From an uncultured Ruminococcus sp. (lineage in GTDB: Bacteria; Bacillota; Clostridia; Oscillospirales; Ruminococcaceae), in the NCBI GenBank assembly GCA_900550695.1, contig URTF01000004.1, positions 1 through 53,010 of the forward strand: a DNA stretch of 53,010 bases. Reading direction: 5' to 3'. The stretch's first letter is position 1. Every line of letters begins with the position of its first letter. Below the pieces are notes generated by a model that had not been told where the DNA came from, did not search any database, and saw nothing but the letters and a program-made list of their open reading frames with translations. The position numbers and the translations under genes were made by a program. Positions 16,417 through 24,567 of the stretch are shown piece after piece.

Positions 16417-18276
16417 ATGCCGCAGAATATTTGCGGAAACTGCTTTTCTGCAATGAAGGGACACAGGTGTCCGTATTGCGGATATACCGGGGAACAATTA
16501 TACAAGGAGCATGATATTCTCCCTATCGGAACTGTTCTTATGGACCGCTATGTTGTCGGAAAGGTACTCGGCAAGGGCGGTTTCGGCATAACATATCTTT
16601 CCTATGACACAAAAACGGAGCGTCCCGTTGCGGTCAAGGAATACTACCCCGACGGCACGGCTGCAAGGGCGGGCGACAACACGACCGTTGAGCCGATGAC
16701 CTCACTTCAGCACGATGATTACATCCATGGGCTGGATCGCTTTTTCAGCGAGGCTGAGATAATCATGCAGTTCCACGGAGTAAAGGATATTCCGCAGGTA
16801 TATAACGTTTTCCGTGAAAATGGTACGGCTTATTACGCAATGGAATTTTTCAGCGGATCACTGCTCAAACAGTATGTTCATAAGCACGGCAGGCTCACCC
16901 CGGGACAGGCGGTGTATATCCTTAAACGCCTGCTCAACGCACTCTCCGAGATACACGGCAGCGGAATACTGCACAGGGATATTTCTCCCGACAACATTAT
17001 CATCTGCAGGGACGGCAGGATAAGGCTGATCGACTTCGGCTCGGCAAGAAGCTTCGGAAAAGGCAGCCCCGACAATATGTCCGTCATTATCAAAGAGGGA
17101 TTTGCACCTGCGGAGCAATACTGGCGCAAGGGTGATCAGGACGCACGCACCGATCTTTATTCGCTCGGAACATCGGTTTTCTACGGACTGACGGAAATTA
17201 TCCCCGAAAATCCCATGCTGCGAATGGACGATGATACGGCTTTTCTTGCACAGATAAAAAAGCTCCCCGAACCTCTCGGAGAGCTGCTGAAAAAAGCCTG
17301 TGATACGAAAAAGGAGAGCCGATACTGTTCTGCGGCTGAGATGCTGACGGCTGCGGAGAACTGCGGTATCGAAGAAGAATCCATAACGATACCTGCCGAT
17401 GAGCCTGCGAATGATATCACCGTAAACGGAAAGCCAAAGGTCAGACGGCACAGAAAAGCAGCGGCTGTGACGGCAGTGATCGCAGCGGCGGCAGCAGCGG
17501 TACTTGGTGCGGTCTTTCTTGTTTTTCCGAAAGACAGGGATATCTCAGTCAAGGTCGGCGGAGAATTCTACTCGGTGGAGCTTGAAACGCTTGAACTTTC
17601 CGACAGAGAACTCACGAATGCGCAGATATCAAACCTGCGGCACTTCAAAAAGCTGAAATATCTTGACCTTGACAACAATTACATAACCGATCTGTCCTGC
17701 CTTAAGGGACTGGAAAATATGGAGAGCCTGCATTTCAGCAACAACAATGTATCCGATCTTGGATTTGTAAAGGATATGAAAAAAATCAGAAAGATCTCCG
17801 CCGAAAACAACAGCATTTCCGATATTTCCGTACTGGCGGACAAGACCGAGCTTGAAGAGGTGTTTTTCGGCGACAACTACGTCACGGATATCTTACCGCT
17901 CACGAACTGCGATAAGCTCGTAAAGGCAGGCTTCAACGAGGCACAGATAGGCACAGTCGATGCCCTTGCGCACAAGCAGCAGCTGGAAATGGTCTGTCTT
18001 GCAGGCTGTCATCTCAAAAGCATCGAACCTTTTTCCGACTGCAAGGCACTTCGGTTCGTCTATCTCGGACGGAATGATCTCACCGATCTTTCACCGCTGC
18101 GAGGATGCACTATTGAAGAATTTTATATTGACAACAATCGTCTTTCGGGGCATACGGACACTTTCTCGGGGATAACGCTCAACGGGTTTGTCTGTATGGA
18201 GGGCAACGGCTTTACCGATGACGAGATACAGGACATAATTGAACGAATGGACGGAGATTTCACCGCTTACTGGTGA
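16417..18276 (+). CDS. LRR receptor-type Ser/Thr protein kinase (zinc ribbon, kinase, TM, LRR)
   Basis: A 619-residue membrane kinase. An N-terminal zinc ribbon has Cys6, Cys9, Cys18 and Cys21. The kinase (about 44-310) has the glycine loop GKGGFG (52-57), Lys74 in VAVK, the catalytic loop HRDISPDN (186-193) and DFG at 206-208, so it should be active. The usual lysine two after the catalytic Asp is serine, as in the second kinase of this window. One membrane helix (about 348-370) leads to an outside LRR domain (about 388-610) of SDS22-like repeats (DLDNNYITDLSCLKGL). It is inferred to sense an outside ligand and phosphorylate cytoplasmic proteins. The first gene of a two-gene unit with an HTH-like protein. 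Confidence 0.92.
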   Translation: MPQNICGNCFSAMKGHRCPYCGYTGEQLYKEHDILPIGTVLMDRYVVGKVLGKGGFGITYLSYDTKTERPVAVKEYYPDGTAARAGDNTTVEPMTSLQHDDYIHGLDRFFSEAEIIMQFHGVKDIPQVYNVFRENGTAYYAMEFFSGSLLKQYVHKHGRLTPGQAVYILKRLLNALSEIHGSGILHRDISPDNIIICRDGRIRLIDFGSARSFGKGSPDNMSVIIKEGFAPAEQYWRKGDQDARTDLYSLGTSVFYGLTEIIPENPMLRMDDDTAFLAQIKKLPEPLGELLKKACDTKKESRYCSAAEMLTAAENCGIEEESITIPADEPANDITVNGKPKVRRHRKAAAVTAVIAAAAAAVLGAVFLVFPKDRDISVKVGGEFYSVELETLELSDRELTNAQISNLRHFKKLKYLDLDNNYITDLSCLKGLENMESLHFSNNNVSDLGFVKDMKKIRKISAENNSISDISVLADKTELEEVFFGDNYVTDILPLTNCDKLVKAGFNEAQIGTVDALAHKQQLEMVCLAGCHLKSIEPFSDCKALRFVYLGRNDLTDLSPLRGCTIEEFYIDNNRLSGHTDTFSGITLNGFVCMEGNGFTDDEIQDIIERMDGDFTAYW

Positions 18277-18695
18277 TGATCGGCATAAAGGAGATGATCC
18301 ATATCAAAACTGTTGATATCGAACGAATGATAAAAAAGACAAAGCATCTTGACATAAAAGTGATCGAAGAAAATCCGCCTCCCGAATTGAGCGAATTTAT
18401 CCTTGAATGTCTTAACAGAAAGAACATCAAGCGCAGCGTCCTCATACGCATACTCAACGTTGACAGAAATTACGGCTATCAGATACTCAACGGCACAAGG
18501 ATACCCACAAGAGATCAGATGATCCATATTGCGCTTTTCCTCGGTCTTGACTTTGCCTCGACCCAGAAAATGCTCACGCTCGGAAAACGTGACTGCCTTT
18601 ATGTACGGCGCCCCGAGGACGCAAAAATAGTGCATTGTCTTGAACATCATTTACCTTATGATGCCGCCTGCGAATTTATATGGGGAGACGAATGA
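18276..18695 (+). CDS. Small HTH-like protein coupled to the LRR kinase
   Basis: A 139-residue soluble protein. The central part (about 45-90) reads like an XRE-type helix-turn-helix (RKNIKRSVLIRILNVDRNY, then GYQILNGTRIPTRDQMIHIA and LGLDF). The rest matches no family I can name. The ATG at 18276 overlaps the kinase stop (TGATG), so translation is coupled; a GTG at 18273 is an alternative, and an AAGGAG further in sits too close to an ATG at 18294. A similar pattern (SRExIFxLAFALxMD) occurs twice in the protein at 40540, which also precedes a kinase gene. It may bind the palindrome shared by both kinase promoters or be a kinase adaptor or substrate; both are inferences. Confidence 0.72.
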   Translation: MIGIKEMIHIKTVDIERMIKKTKHLDIKVIEENPPPELSEFILECLNRKNIKRSVLIRILNVDRNYGYQILNGTRIPTRDQMIHIALFLGLDFASTQKMLTLGKRDCLYVRRPEDAKIVHCLEHHLPYDAACEFIWGDE

Positions 18696-18753
18696 CGGCG
18701 GCAGTTTACAGTGTATAGTTAACAGACATATCCGTTTTTTGGTGACGGAAATA

Positions 18754-18801
18754 CAGCGGCAGACTTTGTAGTTTATTCTGCATTGTCTGCCGCTGCTTTT
18801 T
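18754..18801 (+). terminator. Terminator of kinase unit 1
   Basis: An 11-bp perfect stem CAGCGGCAGAC/GTCTGCCGCTG followed by CTTTTTAT ends the first kinase unit, so unit 2 must use its own promoter. Confidence 0.88.
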
Positions 18802-18829
18802 ATCTGTACACTGCAGCTGAACGCCGTCG

Positions 18830-18881
18830 GCAAAAATAATGCAGTTTTGCACACCAAATTATGCCATAAATGTGTTACACT
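18830..18881 (+). promoter_or_regulatory. Kinase promoter 2 with shared palindromic element
   Basis: The 30-bp block 18830-18859 is identical to that of kinase promoter 1, including GCAAAA and TTTTGC arms. A TACACT at 18876-18881 occupies nearly the same place as the TATAAT of promoter 1 (one base further). Sequence outside the block and the -10 differs, which argues for a conserved site and not a recent duplication. Confidence 0.8.
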
Positions 18882-18933
18882 GTAGTCAAAACAACATCGC
18901 ATCTATTTGCGGAATAAAAAGGGGTGTTCGTTT

Positions 18934-21396
18934 ATGATTACAATTGCAGGCAAGAATCTTTGCGAGAACTGCTTTTCGGAGATATCTTCAGAGCCATGCA
19001 GCGTATGCGGCTTTTGCGGTCAGGAGCAGATCTCCGATCCGACCACTCTTGCAAGCGGAAGCGTTCTTCAGGGACGCTATGCTGTCGGAAGAGTTATCGG
19101 CAAGGGCGGTTTCGGGATAACATACCTCGCTTACGATATAAAACACGAAGAAAAGATCGCTATCAAGGAGTATTATCCATACGGAATAGCTCTGCGCAGC
19201 CCCGAAACGACTGTAGTTTCCGTCACAAGCGAGGAAACGGCTGACGTATTCAAAAAGGGCGCAGAAAAATTCTATGACGAGGCTCGTCTTGTTGCCGCAT
19301 TCAACGGAAATCCGAGCATTGTCAGCGTTTATGACTTTTTCTATGAGAATGACACGGTATATTACACCATGGAATATCTCGAGGGAACGACGCTGAAGGA
19401 CTATGTTGACAAAAACGGCGTCATCACCGCAGGGCAGGCAGTTCTTGTTGCCGAAAGGATCTCCTCGGCACTTATGACGGCTCACAGCTCGAACATTCTT
19501 CACCGTGATATCTCCCCCGATAATATTATGATCTGCAATGACGGCAAGATAAAGCTGCTCGATTTCGGTGCTGCACGTCAGGTCGTTGCAAATGCATCAC
19601 AGAGCCTTTCGGTCATTCTCAAACAGGGTTTTGCTCCGCTTGAACAGTATCAGAAAAAGGGCAGGCAAGGACCTTGGACCGATATTTATTCACTCGGCGC
19701 AACGCTTTATTATGCTATGACAAAGGATATCCCCGACGATCCTATGTCACGCTTTGAGGACGATGCTGAATACAGTTCCAACAAGTATTCGATATATGCG
19801 CCGCTATGGGAGATGATACGCAAGGCGACAATGCTCCGAATTGAGGACAGATACAACAATGTTTTTGAATTCCGTGCGGAATTATCCTCGCTCGGCATTG
19901 AACCGGAGCCGCTTGTACAATATGAGCCAAAGCCGCAAACTATCCTCCCCGAGGGTGTCACAGCCAAGCCCTACACAACTTTAAGAACATCCGAACAGAT
20001 ACATACGCAGAGCAAAATTGAAGAGCCGAAAGCGGAACAGACTGAAACGAAAAAAGCTCCGAAGAACGCAAAATCAATAACTGCGGTATCCCCGAAAACA
20101 GTAAAGAAAAGCTCCCCCGATACTGTTGGCAAACCGACATCCGAAGCTAAGTCTGCGGCGGAAGCAACTGCCGATATCCCTGCCGTACCGAGCGAAAGCG
20201 ATACTGTTGCCGTGTCCGAAAAAAATTCCGGCGGGAAGAAAGCTCCGACACGGAAGCAGCTTATAGCGATGCTTTCCTGCGCAGCGGCAATACTTATCAT
20301 TGCAGGCGCAGCTGTCGCAATAGGAACAAGCAGAAATTCCGAGCCTGCGGCGTCAGTATCCGCATCGGAAGAAGTCACAAAAAAGACAACTAAAGAAACT
20401 GCGCCATCGACTACAGAAGAAACAACAAAAAAGACGGCAAAGGAAACCTCTGTGACAAAAAAGACCACTGCGTCCGAAACAACTACGCTCAAAAATTATT
20501 ACGAGGGTGACGATGATCGGGGCGGCAATGTCAACAACGGCGGCTTCACAACGACAACCAAACCTCCCGTTCAGGAAGAACCCGATGAGGAGAAGCCGAA
20601 AACCACAACGACAACCACAGCTGCCAAAGAGCAGGAAAAGGACTATGTGGTCGTTGCAGGAAAGCAGTATAAAAAGAATATGACGGGTACTCTTAATGTC
20701 TGCGGTGCTGATCTTACCAACAGCGACATCAAGCAGATGAAGCATCTCACAAAGCTCACGGAGATCATTATGAGCGACAACCCGAAGGTCACAGACCTCT
20801 CTCCTCTTTCTTCACTGACGGGTCTGGAGAAGATCACTTTCCACAATTGCAATGTCAAGGACATCTCCTTTACAGCAAATATGAAGAACCTGACGGTCAT
20901 TGGTGCGGAGAACAACGGCATAACCGATATTTCGGCGCTTAAGGGACATAAAAAAATCACCGATGTATGGCTGCAGTACAATAATGTCAAGGACATCTCT
21001 CCGCTCAAAGACAGCACGGAAATGGTGAATATCTGCTTTACGAACAACCTTGTATCGGATATTTCCGCTTTGTCGGGAATGAAAAAGCTCGTGCAGATAA
21101 ACTTCACAGGCTGTAAAGTTAAATCGCTTGATGCTTTGAAAAATTGTACGACCATAGAACTGGCTTATCTCGGCGAAAATCAGATATCCGATCTTACCCC
21201 TCTCGCAAAATGCAAGGGACTGAGGGAGCTTTATGCTTCAAATAATGCGCTCAACGGAAATGTAAAGGCTCTCAAGGGACTTACAATACTGGATTATCTC
21301 AATCTGTCGGGAAACAATTATGACGGCGATGAACTGTTTGAATGTGTTTGCTATGCAATGTATTCAGATGCAGACGGCCTTTTATATGATTATTGA
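18934..21396 (+). CDS. LRR receptor-type Ser/Thr protein kinase, first gene of six-gene operon
   Basis: An 820-residue membrane kinase. A zinc ribbon has Cys10, Cys13, Cys22 and Cys25. The kinase (about 48-320) has GKGGFG (56-61), Lys78, HRDISPDN (190-197) and DFG (210-212). A charged linker (330-440) leads to a membrane helix (about 443-465), an outside Thr/Glu-rich stalk (470-565) and an LRR domain (about 575-805). The stalk is typical of cell-wall-spanning spacers. The LRR is close to that of the next gene's cellulase, over its whole length. A TTG at 18907 is in frame, but the ATG at 18934 follows AAGGGG and starts at the zinc ribbon. Its likely partners, two FHA proteins and two PP2C phosphatases, are in the same operon. 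Confidence 0.93.
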   Translation: MITIAGKNLCENCFSEISSEPCSVCGFCGQEQISDPTTLASGSVLQGRYAVGRVIGKGGFGITYLAYDIKHEEKIAIKEYYPYGIALRSPETTVVSVTSEETADVFKKGAEKFYDEARLVAAFNGNPSIVSVYDFFYENDTVYYTMEYLEGTTLKDYVDKNGVITAGQAVLVAERISSALMTAHSSNILHRDISPDNIMICNDGKIKLLDFGAARQVVANASQSLSVILKQGFAPLEQYQKKGRQGPWTDIYSLGATLYYAMTKDIPDDPMSRFEDDAEYSSNKYSIYAPLWEMIRKATMLRIEDRYNNVFEFRAELSSLGIEPEPLVQYEPKPQTILPEGVTAKPYTTLRTSEQIHTQSKIEEPKAEQTETKKAPKNAKSITAVSPKTVKKSSPDTVGKPTSEAKSAAEATADIPAVPSESDTVAVSEKNSGGKKAPTRKQLIAMLSCAAAILIIAGAAVAIGTSRNSEPAASVSASEEVTKKTTKETAPSTTEETTKKTAKETSVTKKTTASETTTLKNYYEGDDDRGGNVNNGGFTTTTKPPVQEEPDEEKPKTTTTTTAAKEQEKDYVVVAGKQYKKNMTGTLNVCGADLTNSDIKQMKHLTKLTEIIMSDNPKVTDLSPLSSLTGLEKITFHNCNVKDISFTANMKNLTVIGAENNGITDISALKGHKKITDVWLQYNNVKDISPLKDSTEMVNICFTNNLVSDISALSGMKKLVQINFTGCKVKSLDALKNCTTIELAYLGENQISDLTPLAKCKGLRELYASNNALNGNVKALKGLTILDYLNLSGNNYDGDELFECVCYAMYSDADGLLYDY

Positions 21397-21423
21397 CAAA
21401 TATTGAAAGGAACAGTGGTAAAT

Positions 21424-23142
21424 ATGAAACTGAAAAAGATCATCTCCGCTTTGCTGACGGCGGCAATGTGCGTATCGTTTATGCCGTGTGCCGCTTCTGC
21501 GGAAAAAAGTTCTCTATCCTCGATGACGGCTTCCGAGTTCGTTCAAAACATCACGGTCGGCTGGAATCTCGGAAACACGCTTGACGCTATGGACGGCGAG
21601 GGACTTGACACAGAAACAAGCTGGGGAAACCCAAAGGCGAGCAAAAAGCTTATCACAACGGTAAAAAAAGCAGGCTTCGACACGGTGAGGATACCCGTTA
21701 CATGGGGAAATCACATCGACTCGAACGGAAAAATAGACAGCGACTGGCTCGACCGTGTTCAAGAGGTCGTTGACTATGCTTATGACAGCGGAATGTATGT
21801 TATCCTCGATTCTCACCATGACAAAAGCTGGATAACCCTTTCGGAAAAGAGCTACAAATCCGTTTCAAAAAAGTTCTGCTACGTCTGGAAGCAGATAGCC
21901 GTGCGATTCAAAAATTATGACGAGCATCTTATCTTTGATGCTATGAACGAGCCCAACACCGAGGGTTCGGAGTATCAATGGACGGGCGGAACGGACGCTG
22001 AAAGAAAGGTACTCAACAAGCTTTATGCCGACTTTGTAAAGACGATAAGAGCCTGCGGAGGAAAAAACAGCACACGCTTCCTTATGATAGCTCCCTACGG
22101 CGCATCGGCTTTCTATGATTCGATGAAAGCGCTGAAGATACCCGATGATGATAAGATCATCGTATCGGTACACGCATACCGCCCCGACAGCATATCGCTC
22201 AACACCGATATCAGACTGAAAAAGTTCACTCAGCTCGGCAAGGACAGCATCGATGAAGCTTTCAGCGACATCAACAAGGCTTATATTTCAAAGGGGATCC
22301 CCGTTGTAATGGGCGAGTTCGGCTTTCTCAACAAGGGCAACGAAAGTGAATGTGTGAAAGCGGTTCAGTATTACCTCCAAAAGGCGAATTCCTACGGTAT
22401 TCCCTGCTGCTGGTGGGACAACGGCATAAACAAGACCGATGGTGAAGCGGACGGCTTTGCACTTTTCGACCGCAAAACGCTGAAACAGACCCGTTCAAAG
22501 CTTTGCAGCGCCATTATAAAGACCGCAAAGGCAAGAACCGCTTCGGGCAGCTCATCTTCGGACACAAATTCGAGTGCAAAGACCGTAAAGATCGGCAAAA
22601 AATCATACAGCACATCGATGAAGGGCACACTTGACCTTTCAAATAAAAATCTCACGAACAAGGATATCGCAAATCTCAAATATATGACCAAGCTTTCGGA
22701 AATAATCATCAGCAACAACCCTAAGATAACCGACCTTTCCGCTGTATCGGGTCTGACGAACCTTAAAAAGCTGACCTTCCACGACTGCAGCGTCAAGAAT
22801 ATCTCCTTTGCGAAGAAACTGAAAAAGCTCACGGTCATCGGCTGCGGAAACAACGGAATATCCGATATCTCGCCTCTTTCGGGTCTTACAAAGCTTGAAG
22901 AAGTATGGATATTCGATAACAATATCAGCGATCTTACGCCGCTCGTGAACTGCACTTCGATAAAAAAGCTCGATGCCCATAACAATGCGCTCAACGGCGA
23001 TCTTGACGCACTTATGGGTCTTACTGTAAACGAAATGCTCAATGTTTCGGGCAACGGTTATGATGCTGACCCTGACGGCTTCTATGAATTTACCAGTGAA
23101 TACACTTACAGCGCAAACGGCGGCTACACCTACTATATATAA
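21424..23142 (+). CDS. Secreted GH5 endoglucanase-type glycosidase with C-terminal LRR domain
   Basis: A 572-residue secreted enzyme. A signal peptide covers about 1-26 (cleavage after AASA). The GH5 barrel (about 33-370) has GWNLGNTLD near 46-54, His131-His132, the acid/base Glu176 in DAMNEPN, His250-Ala-Tyr252 and the nucleophile Glu298 in VMGEFG. This fits a beta-1,4-glucanase such as cellulase, though the exact substrate is not provable from sequence. After a Ser-rich linker, residues 385-572 form an LRR domain nearly the same as that of the upstream kinase. No dockerin, carbohydrate-binding module or anchor is present, so the LRR takes the place where such modules usually sit. It is 27 bases after the kinase stop. 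Confidence 0.93.
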   Translation: MKLKKIISALLTAAMCVSFMPCAASAEKSSLSSMTASEFVQNITVGWNLGNTLDAMDGEGLDTETSWGNPKASKKLITTVKKAGFDTVRIPVTWGNHIDSNGKIDSDWLDRVQEVVDYAYDSGMYVILDSHHDKSWITLSEKSYKSVSKKFCYVWKQIAVRFKNYDEHLIFDAMNEPNTEGSEYQWTGGTDAERKVLNKLYADFVKTIRACGGKNSTRFLMIAPYGASAFYDSMKALKIPDDDKIIVSVHAYRPDSISLNTDIRLKKFTQLGKDSIDEAFSDINKAYISKGIPVVMGEFGFLNKGNESECVKAVQYYLQKANSYGIPCCWWDNGINKTDGEADGFALFDRKTLKQTRSKLCSAIIKTAKARTASGSSSSDTNSSAKTVKIGKKSYSTSMKGTLDLSNKNLTNKDIANLKYMTKLSEIIISNNPKITDLSAVSGLTNLKKLTFHDCSVKNISFAKKLKKLTVIGCGNNGISDISPLSGLTKLEEVWIFDNNISDLTPLVNCTSIKKLDAHNNALNGDLDALMGLTVNEMLNVSGNGYDADPDGFYEFTSEYTYSANGGYTYYI

Positions 23143-23154
23143 GGAGAGGATCTT

Positions 23155-23754
23155 ATGAAACAATGTCCAAACGGTCATATTTATGACGAAAAAAGAGATG
23201 CACAGTGTCCTTACTGCGCAAATGCAGATGCGGTGAACGTTCAGCCCGCTTTTCCGAAAACTGCGCCCGTTTCCGCTTTTTCGGGCGGATTTCCGCCGAC
23301 AGTTCCCGTCGCAAAGCCTGCCGAAGACAGCGTTTTCGACAGCTCGAGCAGCCTTGAAAAAGCCCCGAAAAGCATGGGCATGACAGTCGCTTTGAGCAAA
23401 AATGAAAAGGGCATCAGTCCCGTAAAGGGCTGGCTCGTTGCTGTTGACGGCGACAAAAAGGGTACTGCGTTCAATATCCACGGTGAACAGAACTCGGTCG
23501 GACGGGGTTCAAACTTCGACATTGATATTTACTTCGACAAGACGGTTTCATCGGACGGAAGTGCGGTCATTGCATACGACGACGAAACCAAGAAATTCTA
23601 TGTAAGTCCTATCTTCGGAAAGGGCAAAAACAACGTTTACTACAACAACAATATGCTCCTCATGCCTGCAGAGCTTTTTGACTACGACAAGATAAAGATA
23701 GGTTCATGCACCTATGTATTCAGAAGTTTCTGCAACGAGAGTTTCTCGTATTGA
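23155..23754 (+). CDS. Zinc-ribbon/FHA-domain protein
   Basis: A 199-residue soluble protein. The N terminus has a zinc-binding pattern Cys4, His8, Cys18, Cys21 (MKQCPNGH...CPYC). A Pro/Ala/Ser-rich linker leads to an FHA-like domain (about 90-195) with VGRGSNFDIDI. FHA domains bind phosphothreonine. Here the usual Ser-x-x-His of the binding loop reads SSDGSAVI, so the histidine is lost and binding may be altered. It has no membrane segment, so it probably works in the cytoplasm as adaptor for the operon's kinase. An AAGGAG site precedes the ATG, 12 bases after the cellulase gene. Confidence 0.82.
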   Translation: MKQCPNGHIYDEKRDAQCPYCANADAVNVQPAFPKTAPVSAFSGGFPPTVPVAKPAEDSVFDSSSSLEKAPKSMGMTVALSKNEKGISPVKGWLVAVDGDKKGTAFNIHGEQNSVGRGSNFDIDIYFDKTVSSDGSAVIAYDDETKKFYVSPIFGKGKNNVYYNNNMLLMPAELFDYDKIKIGSCTYVFRSFCNESFSY

Positions 23755-23757
23755 TAT

Positions 23758-24546
23758 ATGAATACCGGAGAAGTTTTTATCCCCCTTAAATTTGAGGGGA
23801 GCGCTGCATCGGGGATCGCACTCGGCAGCATCAGCAGCAAAGGCGCACGTCCTTATCAGGAGGACAGCTTCGGATTTTCCTCAATAAAGAAAAAAGACGC
23901 TGCGGCTCACGGTTTCACCGCCGTTGTTGCTGACGGAATGGGAGGACTTTCAGACGGCGGTGCGGTCAGCAAGTACATAGTTTCATCACTGATCGAACTG
24001 AGTATGTCCTGCAGTGCCGATCTGCCGACCGATATTTTCCTGCAAAGCGCACTGCGGCAGATAAACTATAACGTTGTTTCAACGGACATAAAGGGCGGTT
24101 CAACTGCGGTGACGGTAAAATGCAGCCGCAAAGGCATATACTGGTGTGCGGTCGGTGACAGCAGAGTCTATCTTTTACGGTATGGTATGCTCACGGCTCT
24201 CAATGTCGATTCCGACCATATCAACACGCTGCTCGATGACGTAATAAGCAGGGAGATGACATTCCGTGAGGTACAGGACGATCCGCAGAAGGACTCGCTT
24301 GAATTTTACATAGGCTGCGGCGGCACGATCCTTTTCGATGCGAATGTACATCCGCTCGTTCCGAAAAAAGGCGACAAACTCCTGCTTTGCAGTGACGGAG
24401 TTTACAACGCCGTAACGGATAGTGAAATGATCGGTGCGCTGGATCATTCGGCAGCCAAAGCTGCTGAAAAGCTTGGCTCTGCAGTCGCAGCAAAGGGATT
24501 CGTCAATCAGGATAACTACACGGCGGTCATTCTCGAATTCAAATAA
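23758..24546 (+). CDS. PP2C-type protein phosphatase
   Basis: A 262-residue metal-dependent Ser/Thr phosphatase of the PPM family. Metal-binding and family motifs are in order: RPYQEDSFGF (about 31-40), VADGMGGLSDGG (about 59-70), GDSRVYLLRYG, LLCSDGVYNAVTDSEM and DNYTAVILEF. All key aspartates are kept, so activity is expected. It starts 3 bases after the FHA gene and has no membrane segment. It probably reverses phosphorylation by the LRR kinase. It is clearly different in sequence from the second PP2C at 26062, so the two are not a recent duplication. Confidence 0.92.
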   Translation: MNTGEVFIPLKFEGSAASGIALGSISSKGARPYQEDSFGFSSIKKKDAAAHGFTAVVADGMGGLSDGGAVSKYIVSSLIELSMSCSADLPTDIFLQSALRQINYNVVSTDIKGGSTAVTVKCSRKGIYWCAVGDSRVYLLRYGMLTALNVDSDHINTLLDDVISREMTFREVQDDPQKDSLEFYIGCGGTILFDANVHPLVPKKGDKLLLCSDGVYNAVTDSEMIGALDHSAAKAAEKLGSAVAAKGFVNQDNYTAVILEFK

Positions 24547-24567
24547 TAATGAAAGGAAATTCAGACT

